The notes: generated from the sequence alone by a model not told the origin. A stretch of DNA of 64,000 nucleotides from Azospirillum sp. SYSU D00513 (GCF_017356015.1 NZ_JAFIQV010000003.1:124001-188000), one strand, 5' to 3'. Shown: positions 8,260 to 19,019, numbered from the stretch's first letter. A program made the numbers and translations.

Positions 8260-10095
8260 CTAGCGCAGTGGCTTGATGGCCCAGACCAGCCGAGCGGGCG
8301 GATGCTCCTGGTCCGCCGTCCCGATGAGGATTTCCCCCAACGCGGGCAGGACCAGGGCATCTCCGCTGTGGAGCCGCCGGGTGCCGGCGCCTGGAAGCAC
8401 GACCGAGGTTCCGTTCCGGCTGCTGTCCGTCAGGACGAACTGCCCGTCGCGGACGGACAGCGTCGCGTGCCGGCGCGAGGCCGCCGCGACGTCGAGCTGC
8501 ACGTCGCAGTCCGGCGAGCGCCCAAGGACGAGCTCCGCCCCCTCCCCGGACAGCCGGTGGCGCCGGCCGGCATGGGAAAGGGTAAGGCCGAGCGCGGCGG
8601 GTCCGGCCTTCGCGAGGTCCAACGTCTCCGCGCGTGCCCGGGCAAGGCGCGCGCGCTCCGTCTCGGGAACGGCGCCGATCCGCGCGATCAGCCGGGTCAC
8701 GAGGGGAGGCGGAACGCCGGCGTCGCGCAGCCGGCCGCCAAGCACCTTCCTGAGTTCGGGCAAGGACACGCCGGGGGGGGCCAGCTCCGCGGCGGAGCGC
8801 ACATGGTCGAACTCCTCCGCCAAGAGCCGGCCCAGGACCGCCGCCCTGCCCTGTCCGAGGCCGCTGCTCGCCAGATCGATCAGATAGCCGATCCGCGCGG
8901 CCGGTCCGCGCAGCCGGCCGATCAGGCGCTGCACCGCATCCTCGAAAGGCAGGTCCAGGCCGCCGTTGCCGAAGGCGAGTTTCGCGCGCCGGGTCAGGGC
9001 CGCCGCCATGGCGGGGCCGCCCCGGTAGCCCTCGAAGACGGCAAGCCGGTCGGCGAGGGCCTGGAGCGCCGCGGCTTCCGCCGGGCCGCCCTCGTGGGTC
9101 AGCGGGGTCAACCCATCGAGCCCGCCGCGCACGCGCCGCAGCAGCGCCTCGCGGACATGGATGAAGCCGCCGGCCCCGCTCTCAACGGCGCCGATCGCCT
9201 CCGACAGCGCGAGCAGTTCGGCGGTGTGGGGCAGCCGGTCGTCGAGAGCGCCCCGCTCGGTTTCCACCAGGGAATGGAGCGCGCTCGCCAGATCGGGGGC
9301 GTAGCCGATCAGGGCGCGCACCGGCTCCCGCCCGTCCACGGTTTCGGCCAGGAACTCGTCCACGAGCCGCACCGACTCTCCGTTCCCGTCCTCACGCAGG
9401 CGGAGGAGGGCGGTGACCTTGGGCCGCCAGTCCCGGTGCGGCTCCAGGAGCGCGGCGACGGCATGGGTGACGATGCGGTCGCGCTCCTCCGGCGGGTGTT
9501 CCGCCGTCGCCGCCAGAAGCCCGGCCACGCCGCCGCGCGCCAGCGCGGCATCGCAGCCGGCGAGCGACGCGGCGTGCTGCGCGAGATCCTTCAAGCCGTG
9601 GAACAGCCGTTCGAGTTGGCCATGCCGTTCGTCCGGCTGCATGCCGAGCATGGGGGCCTGAAGGGCGGCCAATCGGTTCAGCGCCGGCCCGAAGAGAAGC
9701 GCCTCGCGCTCGAATGCGCGCAGGGCGGAATAGCGGTGCAGCTGCTCGGACGGGATGACCTGCTCCTCGTCGAAATAAGCGCGCAGCAGCCGCAGCAGCG
9801 TCATCCGGCTCTCGAAGGAGAAGACCTGCAGGACGTCGGCGCACAGGTTGGCGCCGTCGATGGCCGAGATCGTGGTGGGCTTCGCGCCACCGGCCACCGC
9901 CTTCTCGAAGATCGTCTCTTCCTTGCCGGCCCTGGTGATCCGGAGGACGCGCACGACCGGGAATTTGGCGAGGCGCAGCAGGTACTGCGCCCGCTCCAGC
10001 GCCGGCCGCTCCTCATCGAAAACGCGGTCGATGCTGGACCGGCCGTCCTGCTCGACCATCACTTCGAAGGTGGCTTCCCGACGCCACGACATCAT
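8260..10095 (-). CDS. FHA-domain protein with large uncharacterised N-terminal region
   Basis: A 611-residue cytosolic protein. The last ~90 residues form a forkhead-associated domain with the phosphothreonine-binding signature [18 protein letters not shown] and DSSRNGTSV. The first ~510 residues are largely helical, begin with [15 protein letters not shown], and match no family I know. FHA domains bind phosphothreonine partners of Ser/Thr kinases and type VI secretion, but no kinase or secretion gene is in the window. The frame extends to a TTG at 10176, but the first ATG is at 10095, which I use; ATG at 10092 is equally possible. Divergent from dacB. Confidence 0.85.
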   Translation of the reverse strand: MMSWRREATFEVMVEQDGRSSIDRVFDEERPALERAQYLLRLAKFPVVRVLRITRAGKEETIFEKAVAGGAKPTTISAIDGANLCADVLQVFSFESRMTLLRLLRAYFDEEQVIPSEQLHRYSALRAFEREALLFGPALNRLAALQAPMLGMQPDERHGQLERLFHGLKDLAQHAASLAGCDAALARGGVAGLLAATAEHPPEERDRIVTHAVAALLEPHRDWRPKVTALLRLREDGNGESVRLVDEFLAETVDGREPVRALIGYAPDLASALHSLVETERGALDDRLPHTAELLALSEAIGAVESGAGGFIHVREALLRRVRGGLDGLTPLTHEGGPAEAAALQALADRLAVFEGYRGGPAMAAALTRRAKLAFGNGGLDLPFEDAVQRLIGRLRGPAARIGYLIDLASSGLGQGRAAVLGRLLAEEFDHVRSAAELAPPGVSLPELRKVLGGRLRDAGVPPPLVTRLIARIGAVPETERARLARARAETLDLAKAGPAALGLTLSHAGRRHRLSGEGAELVLGRSPDCDVQLDVAAASRRHATLSVRDGQFVLTDSSRNGTSVVLPGAGTRRLHSGDALVLPALGEILIGTADQEHPPARLVWAIKPLR

Positions 10096-10277
10096 GGTGA
10101 ACGCGCTCCCGGCAAGCTGCTCTCCCGGCCTTCCCTGGTCCGGACCGATCGTCCATACCAGATGGTTCGCAAACAAATAATGAAGGCCGAATTCCTCCTA
10201 TGCGTGCAAATAAAGGACTTCATTCAATTAACGGACACCTCCGTTGTACCCGCCGGGCGTTGGGGTAGACTGCGCCG

Positions 10278-11702
10278 ATGCCCATGCTTCGCTTCCGCCC
10301 GCGCGCGCTTTCCATCGGCCAGGCCGCGGCTCTGCTCCCGGTCCTCTGGCTTCTCGCCTGCTCGACGCTGCCCCCCGACGAGGAAACACCGGCCATCGCC
10401 GGTGCCGGCTTCGCTGCGGAGTCCGTCGGTTATCTGCTGTTCGATCTCGAAAGCGGTACGAACCTTGCCGGCCTGCAGCAGGACCGGCCCTTCGTTCCGG
10501 CTTCGGTGACGAAGGTGCCCACCGTGGCGGCGGCGCTCGCCGCGTTGGGACCGGACCACCGCTTCGCCACCACGCTGCACGGGACCGGTCCCTTGCGGGG
10601 CGGGACCCTGGAGGGCGACCTCATCCTGAAGGGCGGCGGCGATCCCAGCCTCACGACCGCCGGCCTGATGGACCTCGCGGGCCAGTTGCGCACGCTGGGG
10701 CTGACGCGGATCACGGGCCGCTTCCTGTTCGACACGACCACCCTGCCGGAGGTGCCGGAGATCGACCCCGCCCAGCCGAGGACGGCCGGCTACAACACGG
10801 GCGTCGGCGCCCTGTCCGTGAACTACAACCGCGTCCAGCGGGTGCGGACGCGCGGCCGGTCCGGGGAGCCGGGGGTTGAACATTGGTCCCTGTCCGACGC
10901 AGGCCGCCACCGGCTGGACCGCGCCACCCTGGACCACGCCGATCTGGACGATCCCTCGCTTTCGGGCCCGGACAGCGCGGATGCCGCCAAGCCGGTCTGG
11001 CTGCCCGTGCGGCGGCCGGGGCCGGTCGCGGCCGCGCTGTTCCGCCAGGTCGCGGCGGAGGCCGGCATCGCCCTGCCCGCCCCGGCCGCCGGGCTCACTC
11101 CGCCGGAAGCCGCCCTGCTGGCCCGGCATGACAGCGCCCCTCTCGTGGATCTCTCGCGCGATCTGCTGCGCTATTCCAACAACCTCTCGGCCGAGCTGAT
11201 CGGGCTCGGCGCCGCCCGCGGAATCGATCCCATGCTGGACCTGCGCTCCGACCCGCTCGGCCGTTCGGCAGCGCTTCTGTCATCCCGGCTGATGGTGTCC
11301 GCCGGACCGGTGGACTGGCAGGGGTTCGTCCTCGCCAATCATTCCGGCCTCACAACGATGTCGAGGATGACGCCGCGTCAGACGGCCGCGCTGCTGCGCG
11401 CGGGCGGCCCGGCCCTGTGGGATCTTCTGCCCGGCGAGGATGAGGGCAGGGCTCCCGTTCCGGGCACCCGCGCGAAGTCCGGCACGCTGGCCTACGCGAA
11501 GGCGCTCGCCGGCACGCTGGAGGCGGCGTCGGGACGCCGCCTGGGCTTCGCGCTGTTCATCGGCGATGAAGCGGCCCGGCGGGCGTTCGACGCGGCGATG
11601 GACCGCAGCCGCCCCGACATGCCGCCGGAGGCGCGCGCCTGGATCGCCAGGGCAAGGGCGCTGCAGGCGGAGTTGCTGGCGCTCTGGGCGAGACGTTACT
11701 GA
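10278..11702 (+). CDS. dacB: D-alanyl-D-alanine carboxypeptidase/endopeptidase (PBP4, peptidase S13)
   Basis: A 474-residue penicillin-binding protein that trims D-Ala and cuts peptide cross-links in the periplasm. The three active-site motifs are present: SVTK at about residue 76, YSNN near 300, and KSGT near 401. The N-terminus is a lipoprotein signal with lipobox LLAC (Cys28), so it is probably anchored in a membrane, unlike soluble E. coli PBP4. ATG at 10284 is an alternative start. About 180 AT-richer bases separate it from the divergent FHA gene. Confidence 0.94.
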   Translation: MPMLRFRPRALSIGQAAALLPVLWLLACSTLPPDEETPAIAGAGFAAESVGYLLFDLESGTNLAGLQQDRPFVPASVTKVPTVAAALAALGPDHRFATTLHGTGPLRGGTLEGDLILKGGGDPSLTTAGLMDLAGQLRTLGLTRITGRFLFDTTTLPEVPEIDPAQPRTAGYNTGVGALSVNYNRVQRVRTRGRSGEPGVEHWSLSDAGRHRLDRATLDHADLDDPSLSGPDSADAAKPVWLPVRRPGPVAAALFRQVAAEAGIALPAPAAGLTPPEAALLARHDSAPLVDLSRDLLRYSNNLSAELIGLGAARGIDPMLDLRSDPLGRSAALLSSRLMVSAGPVDWQGFVLANHSGLTTMSRMTPRQTAALLRAGGPALWDLLPGEDEGRAPVPGTRAKSGTLAYAKALAGTLEAASGRRLGFALFIGDEAARRAFDAAMDRSRPDMPPEARAWIARARALQAELLALWARRY

Positions 11703-11759
11703 GCGCAGGCACTTTCGGCTGAGGCGGAGCCATTTTCCGATCCGCGCTGTTTTCCACGC

Positions 11760-12740
11760 ATGACCGAGACACCCTTCCGCATCGGAACCTTCAATCTCGA
11801 GAATCTGGACGACGGGGGCGAGCTTCCCTTCGAGGAACGGATCGCCGTGCTGCGCCCGCAGCTCGAACGGATCTCCGCCGACATCCTGTGCCTACAGGAG
11901 GTCAACGCCCAGCGCCCGGCCAAGGGCGAGCCTCGGACGCTCCGGGCGCTCGACCGGCTGCTGGAGGGCACCGCCTACGAGAGCTTCCACCGGGCGGGCG
12001 GGAACGGCACCAAGCTGTCCGACCACCACAACCTCGTGGTCCTCAGCCGCTGGCCGATCCTGGAAACCCGCCTGTACCGCCACGACCTCGTGCCGGCCCC
12101 GGCGCTCCGGCTCGCCACCGCCGATCCGCCGCAGGAGGAGGCCCAGCCGGTCACCTGGGACCGGCCGATCCAGCATGTCGAGATCGAGCTGCCGGGAAAC
12201 CGGCGGCTGCATGTCCTGAACCTTCATCTGCGCGCGCCGCTGGCGGCCCCCGTTCCGGGTCAGAAGGAGGCGGCCTTCACATGGTCGAGCGCCGGCGGCT
12301 GGGCGGAAGGCTTCTATCTGGCCTCCATAAAGCGGGCCGGGCAGGCGCTGGAGGCGCGTCTCCTCGTGGACCGGTTCTTCGACGCCGATCCGCAGGCTTT
12401 CGTGCTGGTCGCCGGGGACTGCAACGCCGACATGGAACAGACGCCCGTGCGCATCATCCGCGCCGACCTGGACGAGACGGGCAACGGACGGCTGGCCACC
12501 CGCGCGCTGGTGCCGCTGGAACGCTCCATCCCCGAAGAGCGCCGCTTTTCCGTCCTGCACGGCGGCGAGGGCGTGATGCTGGACCACCTGCTGGTGTCGC
12601 GCAGCCTGCTCGGCTGGTTCCGCGAGGTGGAACTGCACAACGAGGCGCTCGGCGACGAGCTGCTGGCCCACGCGACGGTCGCCAACTCACCGGAAAGCTA
12701 CCACGCGCCCCTCGTCGCGGCCTTCATGCTGCCGGACTGA
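11760..12740 (+). CDS. Endonuclease/exonuclease/phosphatase (EEP) family protein
   Basis: A 326-residue protein with the DNase I-like metal-dependent fold. Visible motifs are RIGTFNLENL at the N-terminus, DILCLQEVNAQ (metal-binding Glu), and VAGDCNADM late in the chain. No signal peptide is seen, so it is probably cytosolic. The family covers nucleases and lipid or sugar phosphatases, and the substrate cannot be told. It follows dacB by 57 bases and may be co-transcribed. Confidence 0.88.
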   Translation: MTETPFRIGTFNLENLDDGGELPFEERIAVLRPQLERISADILCLQEVNAQRPAKGEPRTLRALDRLLEGTAYESFHRAGGNGTKLSDHHNLVVLSRWPILETRLYRHDLVPAPALRLATADPPQEEAQPVTWDRPIQHVEIELPGNRRLHVLNLHLRAPLAAPVPGQKEAAFTWSSAGGWAEGFYLASIKRAGQALEARLLVDRFFDADPQAFVLVAGDCNADMEQTPVRIIRADLDETGNGRLATRALVPLERSIPEERRFSVLHGGEGVMLDHLLVSRSLLGWFREVELHNEALGDELLAHATVANSPESYHAPLVAAFMLPD

Positions 12741-12761
12741 CCTGAGTCCCGGACGGCCCGG

Positions 12762-12786
12762 GGCGGGCGGCGCATGGCCGCCCGCC
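12762..12786. terminator. Inverted repeat between convergent genes
   Basis: GGCGGGCGGC and GCCGCCCGCC form a perfect 10-base stem around the loop GCATG, exactly between the stops of the EEP gene and the MbtH-like gene. It lacks a T run, so it may act as a weak or Rho-assisted bidirectional terminator. Confidence 0.55.
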
Positions 12787-12795
12787 GCGCAGGCG

Positions 12796-12984
12796 TCAGG
12801 CGGGGCAGGACTCGAGCCAGAACTGCTCGATGTAGTGCAGGCAGGAGGTCTTGTCGCCGCTGAAGCCGGCCTTCGACCAGCCCAGGGGAAGACCACGGCT
12901 GGCGGGCCAGATGGAATATTGCTTCTCCTGATTCACGACGGCGTCGTAGATCTGGGTGTCTTCCCGCACATACTGGTCGAACAT
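12796..12984 (-). CDS. MbtH family protein, not next to an NRPS
   Basis: A 62-residue protein with the MbtH signature in order: VVNQEKQYSIWP, LPLGW, then CLHYIEQFW near the C-terminus. MbtH proteins bind and activate adenylation domains of nonribosomal peptide synthetases. No synthetase, carrier protein or transporter of that kind is in the window, so this copy would act on enzymes encoded elsewhere or has another job. The start is the ATG seven bases after GGAGAG; an ATG two codons upstream is less well placed. The N-terminus (MFDQYVRED) is acidic and lacks the usual NPF. Confidence 0.9.
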   Translation of the reverse strand: MFDQYVREDTQIYDAVVNQEKQYSIWPASRGLPLGWSKAGFSGDKTSCLHYIEQFWLESCPA

Positions 12985-13125
12985 CGGCATCTCTCCATGG
13001 ATGCGGCTTTCTGGGTAGTCCGCTCCAGGGATGATGCCACCATAGATAGGCTGTTGGAAGCCCCGACTCGCTGTTTCGCGGATTGTCACAGAAGCGGATT
13101 GTCGCGCGGAGCCGCAGGCAGGCGG

Positions 13126-13563
13126 TCAGACGGTCACGGAAAGGACGGCGCCGGAGGTTCCCGCCGACGGCGCGGACGCCGCCATGGCCGGCGGGGGCGC
13201 CGCGCTGGTGGCGGACGGCGCGGAAGCCGGTCCGGACGGGCTACCAACGGGCGCGTCATCACCGCCGGGCTGGGCGGCGGGCGTGCCTGATCCGCCTTCG
13301 CGGTTCAGGCTGGTGGCGGCGCGGCGGTATTCCTCGACGACGCGCTTGGCCGGGATCTGGTCGCGGGTTTCCCCCGTGTCGTAATCGCGGAAGACCAGGA
13401 CCGCGAGGCGCGCGCCCTGGTCATAGCGGATGGCGGGGCTGATGTATCCGCCGGAATCCGCCTGCCCTGCGGAGGCGCGCGTGGCGTCCCTGTCGGGGGC
13501 GGTGACCGCCGTGGGTGCCGCCGGCCTGTTCACCGCGATGCCGGAAACGCTCGTGATACCCAT
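13126..13563 (-). CDS. Small FlaG-like protein
   Basis: A 145-residue protein whose middle (YISPAIRYDQ, then FRDYDTGETRDQIP, then VVEEYRR) resembles the conserved core of FlaG-type flagellar proteins, including the TGE...QIP block. The C-terminal half is Ala/Pro/Ser-rich and disordered. The ATG is preceded by GGGGAGGCACCG. It sits 84 bases downstream of a 72-residue gene whose ends resemble its own (MG[IV]...SGI at the start, hydrophobic-Thr-Val at the end). No flagellar gene lies nearby, so the role is inference. Confidence 0.7.
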   Translation of the reverse strand: MGITSVSGIAVNRPAAPTAVTAPDRDATRASAGQADSGGYISPAIRYDQGARLAVLVFRDYDTGETRDQIPAKRVVEEYRRAATSLNREGGSGTPAAQPGGDDAPVGSPSGPASAPSATSAAPPPAMAASAPSAGTSGAVLSVTV

Positions 13564-13647
13564 CGGTGCCTCCCCGCCCCATCGCAATGCAATCCTGTCC
13601 GAAAGCCTCTAGCGGTCCGCCACGAAAGGGCGGGGCGGACGGCCGGT

Positions 13648-13866
13648 TCAGACGGTGATGTTCAGGTTCTGGCCGCGGGTCGGGGTCGTGCCGCCCGGGA
13701 CCGGCTGGGCCGAGGTCCGGCGCTCGGCCTGCCTGGCTTCCTCTTCGGCGGCCTGGGCCAGTTCCTGAACCGGATCCTTTTCCTGCGTCCGCTGTGCCGC
13801 GGCCGGGCCGCTGCTCAGCGGGGTGACGAACGGCTGCTGCGTGCCGCCGATGCCGCTCACGCCCAT
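13648..13866 (-). CDS. Small hypothetical protein paired with the FlaG-like gene
   Basis: A 72-residue, hydrophilic product with a strong ribosome site (GAGGAGAAGCGAC before ATG). It begins MGVSGIGG and ends QNLNITV, both like the neighbouring 145-residue protein; the middle is a charged helix (QELAQAAEEEARQAERR). It looks like a shortened paralogue without the TGE...QIP core. The two genes are probably one transcript. Confidence 0.68.
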   Translation of the reverse strand: MGVSGIGGTQQPFVTPLSSGPAAAQRTQEKDPVQELAQAAEEEARQAERRTSAQPVPGGTTPTRGQNLNITV

Positions 13867-14029
13867 GTCGCTTCTCCTCGCGCGGCCCGTGTTTCAGAAA
13901 GGGTGAAGCGGGCCAAAAAAGAGAGTAGGCAAAATTTGCCGCCTGGGCAAGAGCGGTTGCGATTCGAATCGACAACCCCGGCGCATCGGGTATCCGTCGG
14001 CACGGGCGCATCCCGCGAAACGGAACCGA

Positions 14030-14060
14030 AAAGGAAAACGGCGGGCATCTGGCCCGCCGT
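14030..14060 (-). terminator. Intrinsic terminator of the ETF-QO gene
   Basis: Read on the minus strand: ACGGCGGGC, a five-base loop, GCCCGCCGT, then TTTCCTTTTC. The 9-base perfect stem with a T-rich tail lies 25 bases after the stop codon. Confidence 0.88.
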
Positions 14061-14085
14061 CCCTCCATCGCCTATGGGGCGCCGC

Positions 14086-15735
14086 TCACATCCCGCCGGG
14101 ATAGTTCGGCCCGCCGCCGCCCTCCGGCACGACCCAGTTGATGTTCTGGGTCGGGTCCTTGATGTCGCAGGTCTTGCAGTGGACGCAGTTCTGCGCGTTG
14201 ATCTGCAGGCGCGGGTCGTTGCCGTCCTCGTCACGCACGATCTCGTAGACACCGGCCGGGCAGTAGCGCTGCTCCGGCGCGTCGTAGAAGCGCAGGTTCA
14301 CGCGGATGGGGACCGTCGGGTCCTTCAGCGTGAGGTGCGCCGGCTGGTCTTCCTCGTGGTTGGTGTTGGACAGATACACCGAGGACAGCCGGTCGAAGGT
14401 GATCTTGCCGTCGGGCTTCGGATATTCGATCCGCGGCGCCTCGTCGGCGCGCTTCAGCGTCTCGTTGTCGGCGTGGGCGTGGCGCAGGGTCCAGGGCGAC
14501 TTGCCCTTGATCGCCGTCTCGTAGGCGGCGTTCGCCAGACCGGCCCACAGCCCCTTGTTGAAGCCCGGCCGGATGTTGCGCACCGCGTGCAGCTCCTCCC
14601 ACACCCAGGACCGCTTCATGCCCTCGGTGTAGGCGGTCACCTCGCGCGCCGCGTCCTCGGCCGACAGATGCGCGAAGATGGCTTCGGCCGCCACCATGCC
14701 CGACTTCATGGCGGTGTGGTTGCCCTTGATCTTCGGCACGTTCAGGAAGCCCGCCGCGTCGCCGGCGATCACGCCGCCAGGGAAGGTCAGCTTCGGAATC
14801 GACTGGAACCCGCCCTCGCTCAGCGCGCGCGCGCCGTAGGCGATGCGCCGGCCGCCCTCGAAGGTCGGGCGGATCGCCGGGTGCGTCTTGTAGCGCTGGA
14901 ACTCCTCGAAAAGGTTCATGTGAGGGTTCCAGTAGTCGAGCCCGATCACGAACCCGACCGACACGAGGTTGCCCTCCATGTGGTAGAGCCAGGAACCGCC
15001 GTAGGTCTTCGGGTCCATCGGCCAGCCGATCGTGTGCACGATCAGGCCCGGCTGGGACTGGGAGGGATCGACCTCCCACAGCTCCTTGATGCCGAGCCCA
15101 TAGGTCTGCGGCTGGACGCCGTCGCGAAGGTTGAAGCGCGCCATCAGCGTCTTGGTGAGCGAACCCCGGCAGCCCTCGGCGAAGATCGTCTGCTTGGCCT
15201 GCAGCTCGACGCCGGGCTGATAGTTGTGGGTCTTCTCGCCGTTCTTGCCGATGCCCATGTCGCCGGTGGCCACACCGATCACCGCACCCGCATCGTCGTA
15301 CAGAACCTCCGCCGCGGCGAAGCCGGCATAGACCTCCACCCCAAGCTCCTCGGCCTGGGCGCCGAGCCAGCGGCCGAGATTGCCGAGGCTGATGATGTAG
15401 TTGCCGTGATTGTTCATCTGCGGCGGGTTGACCGGCGCCTTGTAGGCCTTGGTCTCGGTCAGGTAGAGGAAGCGGTCCTCCCTGGCCGGGGTGTTCAGGG
15501 GGGCACCCTTCTCCCGCCAGTCGGGAATCAGCTCGTCGAGCGCGCGCGGCTCGAACACCGCGCCGGAGAGCAGATGCGCGCCGACTTCCGAGCCCTTTTC
15601 GATGACGCAGACCGACAGATCACGGCCGGCCTCGTTGGCAAGCTGCTTCAGGCGGATGGCGGCGCTCAGACCCGCAGGGCCGGCACCGACGACCAGGACG
15701 TCGTATTCCATCACCTCGCGCGGTTCGCGCTCCAT
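14086..15735 (-). CDS. Electron transfer flavoprotein-ubiquinone oxidoreductase
   Basis: A 549-residue membrane-associated FAD and [4Fe-4S] enzyme passing electrons from ETF (fatty-acid and amino-acid oxidation) to ubiquinone. The N-terminal dinucleotide fold [12 protein letters not shown] lies at residues 16-27. The C-terminal ferredoxin-like cluster region contains CPAGVYE and then [17 protein letters not shown]. The length is typical. A GGAGATTGGGAGCCC stretch precedes the ATG. The ETF subunit genes are not in the window. Transcribed alone, divergent from the uracil-DNA glycosylase gene. Confidence 0.97.
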   Translation of the reverse strand: MEREPREVMEYDVLVVGAGPAGLSAAIRLKQLANEAGRDLSVCVIEKGSEVGAHLLSGAVFEPRALDELIPDWREKGAPLNTPAREDRFLYLTETKAYKAPVNPPQMNNHGNYIISLGNLGRWLGAQAEELGVEVYAGFAAAEVLYDDAGAVIGVATGDMGIGKNGEKTHNYQPGVELQAKQTIFAEGCRGSLTKTLMARFNLRDGVQPQTYGLGIKELWEVDPSQSQPGLIVHTIGWPMDPKTYGGSWLYHMEGNLVSVGFVIGLDYWNPHMNLFEEFQRYKTHPAIRPTFEGGRRIAYGARALSEGGFQSIPKLTFPGGVIAGDAAGFLNVPKIKGNHTAMKSGMVAAEAIFAHLSAEDAAREVTAYTEGMKRSWVWEELHAVRNIRPGFNKGLWAGLANAAYETAIKGKSPWTLRHAHADNETLKRADEAPRIEYPKPDGKITFDRLSSVYLSNTNHEEDQPAHLTLKDPTVPIRVNLRFYDAPEQRYCPAGVYEIVRDEDGNDPRLQINAQNCVHCKTCDIKDPTQNINWVVPEGGGGPNYPGGM

Positions 15736-15877
15736 GGGCTCCCAATCTCCTGACAGTTGATGCCGACACCCGGGTCCGTGCCGCCGCCACGGGGCGGTGG
15801 TCGGCGCTTCGGATGGTCGGATCCTTGAACGGATTGAAGGCCATGTAAGACCACAGGAGCCGTGCTAAGGTCAAACC

Positions 15878-16771
15878 ATGAGTGACGCATCGGACATCCT
15901 GGAACTGCTGCGCTGGCACCTGGACATCGGGTGCGACGAGGCCATCGGCGACGAGCCCGCGGACTGGACCGCCTTCACCGCGCGCGCCCCGTCACGGCCG
16001 GCTCCCGTCGCCCCCCCGGCCGCGGCGCTTCCGCCCCAGCGGACGGCCCGGCCCACGGCACCCGGCCGCCCGGCGGCGTCCGGCACCCCGCCGATGGGCA
16101 ATCCCCTGCCGGGCATGCCCGGCGTCCAGCCCATGCCGAACGCCTCCCAGCCGCTGGGCGCCAGCGAAGCGGGGATCAGCGCCCGCGCCCGCGCCCGGGA
16201 GGCCGGCAGCCTGGCCGAGCTTGAGGCGGCGGTGCGCGCCTTCGACGGCTGCCCGCTGAAGGCCACGGCGATGAACACGGTCTTCGCCGACGGCAATCCG
16301 AAGGCCAGGATCATGCTGATCGGCGAGGCGCCGGGCGAGGACGAGGACCGCCAGGGCAAGCCCTTCGTCGGGGTCAGCGGCAAGCTGCTGGACCGCATGC
16401 TGGCGCAGATCGGGCTGGACCGCGACTCCGTCTACATCACCAACATCCTGCCCTGGCGCCCGCCCGGCAACCGGTCGCCGACCCCGGCCGAGATCGCCGC
16501 CTGCCTGCCCTTCCTGGAGCGGCACGTGGAGCTGATCGGTCCGGCCGTCCTGGTGCCGCTCGGCGGCACCTCGGCGAAGACTCTGCTGAACCGGGCGGAG
16601 GGAATCACGCGCCTGCGCGGCCAGTGGTTCGACTTCCAGGCGCCGGGCCTGCCCGGCGCAGTGCCGGTCCTTCCCATGCTCCATCCGGCCTATCTCCTGC
16701 GCAATCCGCTCGCGAAACGCGAGGCCTGGCGCGACCTGCTGCTCCTGAAGCAAAGAATTTCACAAGAGTAG
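15878..16771 (+). CDS. Uracil-DNA glycosylase, family 4-like
   Basis: A 297-residue repair enzyme that removes uracil from DNA. Catalytic blocks are [17 protein letters not shown] (149-165) and MLHPAYLLR (267-275), with [12 protein letters not shown] between them. The first ~110 residues are a Pro/Ala-rich linker absent from the short thermophile enzymes. Of the four cysteines that hold the [4Fe-4S] cluster in classical family 4 enzymes, only Cys125 and Cys209 have counterparts; Phe122 and Trp193 occupy the other two places. The cluster is therefore doubtful. Confidence 0.92.
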   Translation: MSDASDILELLRWHLDIGCDEAIGDEPADWTAFTARAPSRPAPVAPPAAALPPQRTARPTAPGRPAASGTPPMGNPLPGMPGVQPMPNASQPLGASEAGISARARAREAGSLAELEAAVRAFDGCPLKATAMNTVFADGNPKARIMLIGEAPGEDEDRQGKPFVGVSGKLLDRMLAQIGLDRDSVYITNILPWRPPGNRSPTPAEIAACLPFLERHVELIGPAVLVPLGGTSAKTLLNRAEGITRLRGQWFDFQAPGLPGAVPVLPMLHPAYLLRNPLAKREAWRDLLLLKQRISQE

Positions 16772-16973
16772 GTGAAATTTTCCCGCGCACAGGCAAGTAA
16801 TCGGAAGCCTGATCGGTCAGGGAAATCCCTTCTCCGGCATCGAGCAGCCTCCCAGCGCCGGCCCCTGACCAAAGGGCTAGCGCCGATGCCCCGCTGTGAT
16901 CAAACCGGTCAAAAAGCGTTACTTTCTCCGCCTGCAAGCCTGATGCGCGAATCAACGGCTTGCGATTCTCAAA

Positions 16974-19019
16974 ATGGGCGGCTATTTCAGACAAATGCTC
17001 GGGATATTTTGCAGCGCAGCAAAATCCGTCACGCTGCGGCGGAAACTCCTGGGGGCATTCTGCGCGGTGCTCGTTCTGAGCGCCGTGCCGGAGGGGGCCG
17101 GCGGTTTGCCGACGGCCCAGGCCGCCCTCGTGATTCACGCGCCCGATGGCCGGACGGTCATCCCGCCGGGATTCGAACAGGAACCGATCGACCTTCCCCG
17201 GGACGCGGAGGAAGCCGGCGCCCTTCTGGGCGAGGAGGATGCCGCGCGCTACCGCCGGATCTTCGCGCTTCAGCAGGGGGCGGAGTGGGACGCGGCGGAC
17301 GCCGAAATCGATCAGCTCTCCGACAAGCGGCTGCTCGGCTATGTGCTGCGCCAGCGCTACCTGCATCCCGACCGCCGGGCGCGCTATGACGAGCTTGCGG
17401 CCTGGATGCAGCGCTACGGCGACCTGGCCGGCGCGGACCGCATCTATGCCCTGGCGCAACGCCGCCAGCCCGCCGGCCAGCGCGCGCCGAAACCGCCGCA
17501 GGGCGCGGGCGAGCGCCTGGCCGGATCGCTCGAACGGCTGGGCGGCTACAAGCCGGAGCCGGTCGCGGCGGAGGTCCTGGCCGAGGAAAACCTTGAAGAC
17601 GGCGAAGGACGCGGCGCGGAGACCGCCGAGGCGGAGGAAGCCGCCAAGCCCGTCACCGTAGCGCCGCGCAGCCGCGCCACGCGCCGTGCCAGCACCAGCG
17701 GCGGGGCCGCCGTGGCGCGCGTCAAGGAGCTGCTGAGCGCGGGCAAGACGGCCGCCGCCCTGGCACTGCTCGGCGAGGATTCCTTTGGCCGCAACCTCGA
17801 CCCGGTCCAATACGACACGGCGCGCGCCCGCATCGCCGCCGCGCTCTATTACGAGGGGTCGGTGAAGCAGGCCCTGGCGCTCGCCTCGGCCAGCGCCGCG
17901 CGGTCCGGCGCCTTCGTCGAGGAGGCGAACTGGATCGCCGGCCTCTCCGCCTGGCGGATGGGCCAGCACGACCGCGCCGCCCGCCATTTCGACGCTCTGG
18001 CCGAGGCCCAGCCCCGCTCGCCATGGCTGGCGAGCGCCGCCGGTTACTGGGCCGCCCGCGCCCACGCGAAGAAGGGCCGCCACGACAAGGCGCGGGCATG
18101 GCTCGCGGCGGCGGCCCGCTACCCCCACACCTTCTACGGGCTGATCGCGCAGCGCACGCTGGGCGGCGTCAACGACCTGCACTGGCAGCTTCCCGAACTG
18201 ACCGCCGAACATCTGCGCCGGCTGACGGCGGAGCCGGCCGGCGCCCGCGCCGTCGCCCTGCTCCAAACCGGCCAGAAGGATTTCGCCGAGGCGGAACTGC
18301 GGCGCGTCCATCCGCGCGGCGACCGCCTCGTCGAGGAGGCGCTGATCGCGCTGGCCGACCGGGCCGGGCTGGCCGCCCTGGCGCTGCAGGCCGGGAACGC
18401 GGTCGCCGGCCCCGACGGGTCGCCCTACACGGCGGCGCTCTACCCGCTTCCTCATTGGACGCCGCGGGACGGCTTCGTGGTGGACCGGGCGCTGCTGTTC
18501 GCGGTGATGCGCCAGGAATCGCGCTTCAACCCGCGGCTGATCAGCTCGGCCGGCGCGACCGGCCTGATGCAGATCATGCCAGGCACGGCGGTGCACGTGC
18601 AGCAGCGCAACGCCGAGATCGACGAGGACGACACCGGGCGCTCCGCCCTGTTCGACCCCGCCACCAACATGGAGCTGGGGCAACGCTACTTGGCCGAGCT
18701 TCTGTCGGGCCAGTATGGCGACAACAACCTGTTCTACGTCTTCGCCGCCTACAACGCCGGGCCGGGCAACCTGAACCGCTGGCGCCGCGAACTGGCGGAG
18801 ATCGAGGACCCGCTGCTCTTCATCGAGAGCATCCCCTTCGGGGAGACGCGGCACTATGTCGAGCGGGTGCTGGCGAACTTCTGGATCTACCGGATCCGGC
18901 TGGGGCAGGAGACGGGATCGCTGGACGCCGTTGCGGCGGGCGGGTGGCCGGTCTATATGCCAGTGGACGCCAGCCCGGCGGCCCGAACCGAGCAAGTCGC
19001 CCAGAATGCCGAAGATTGA
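16974..19019 (+). CDS. Soluble lytic murein transglycosylase (Slt70-like)
   Basis: A 681-residue periplasmic enzyme that cuts peptidoglycan glycan strands. It has a long N-terminal export signal ([20 protein letters not shown] ... AQA), a superhelical alpha-repeat body, and a C-terminal SLT domain with catalytic Glu in [30 protein letters not shown] and a following [14 protein letters not shown] at 16995 would give a more usual signal length. The gene overlaps moaB by 14 bases, which suggests coupled translation with a functionally unrelated gene. Confidence 0.93.
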   Translation: MGGYFRQMLGIFCSAAKSVTLRRKLLGAFCAVLVLSAVPEGAGGLPTAQAALVIHAPDGRTVIPPGFEQEPIDLPRDAEEAGALLGEEDAARYRRIFALQQGAEWDAADAEIDQLSDKRLLGYVLRQRYLHPDRRARYDELAAWMQRYGDLAGADRIYALAQRRQPAGQRAPKPPQGAGERLAGSLERLGGYKPEPVAAEVLAEENLEDGEGRGAETAEAEEAAKPVTVAPRSRATRRASTSGGAAVARVKELLSAGKTAAALALLGEDSFGRNLDPVQYDTARARIAAALYYEGSVKQALALASASAARSGAFVEEANWIAGLSAWRMGQHDRAARHFDALAEAQPRSPWLASAAGYWAARAHAKKGRHDKARAWLAAAARYPHTFYGLIAQRTLGGVNDLHWQLPELTAEHLRRLTAEPAGARAVALLQTGQKDFAEAELRRVHPRGDRLVEEALIALADRAGLAALALQAGNAVAGPDGSPYTAALYPLPHWTPRDGFVVDRALLFAVMRQESRFNPRLISSAGATGLMQIMPGTAVHVQQRNAEIDEDDTGRSALFDPATNMELGQRYLAELLSGQYGDNNLFYVFAAYNAGPGNLNRWRRELAEIEDPLLFIESIPFGETRHYVERVLANFWIYRIRLGQETGSLDAVAAGGWPVYMPVDASPAARTEQVAQNAED

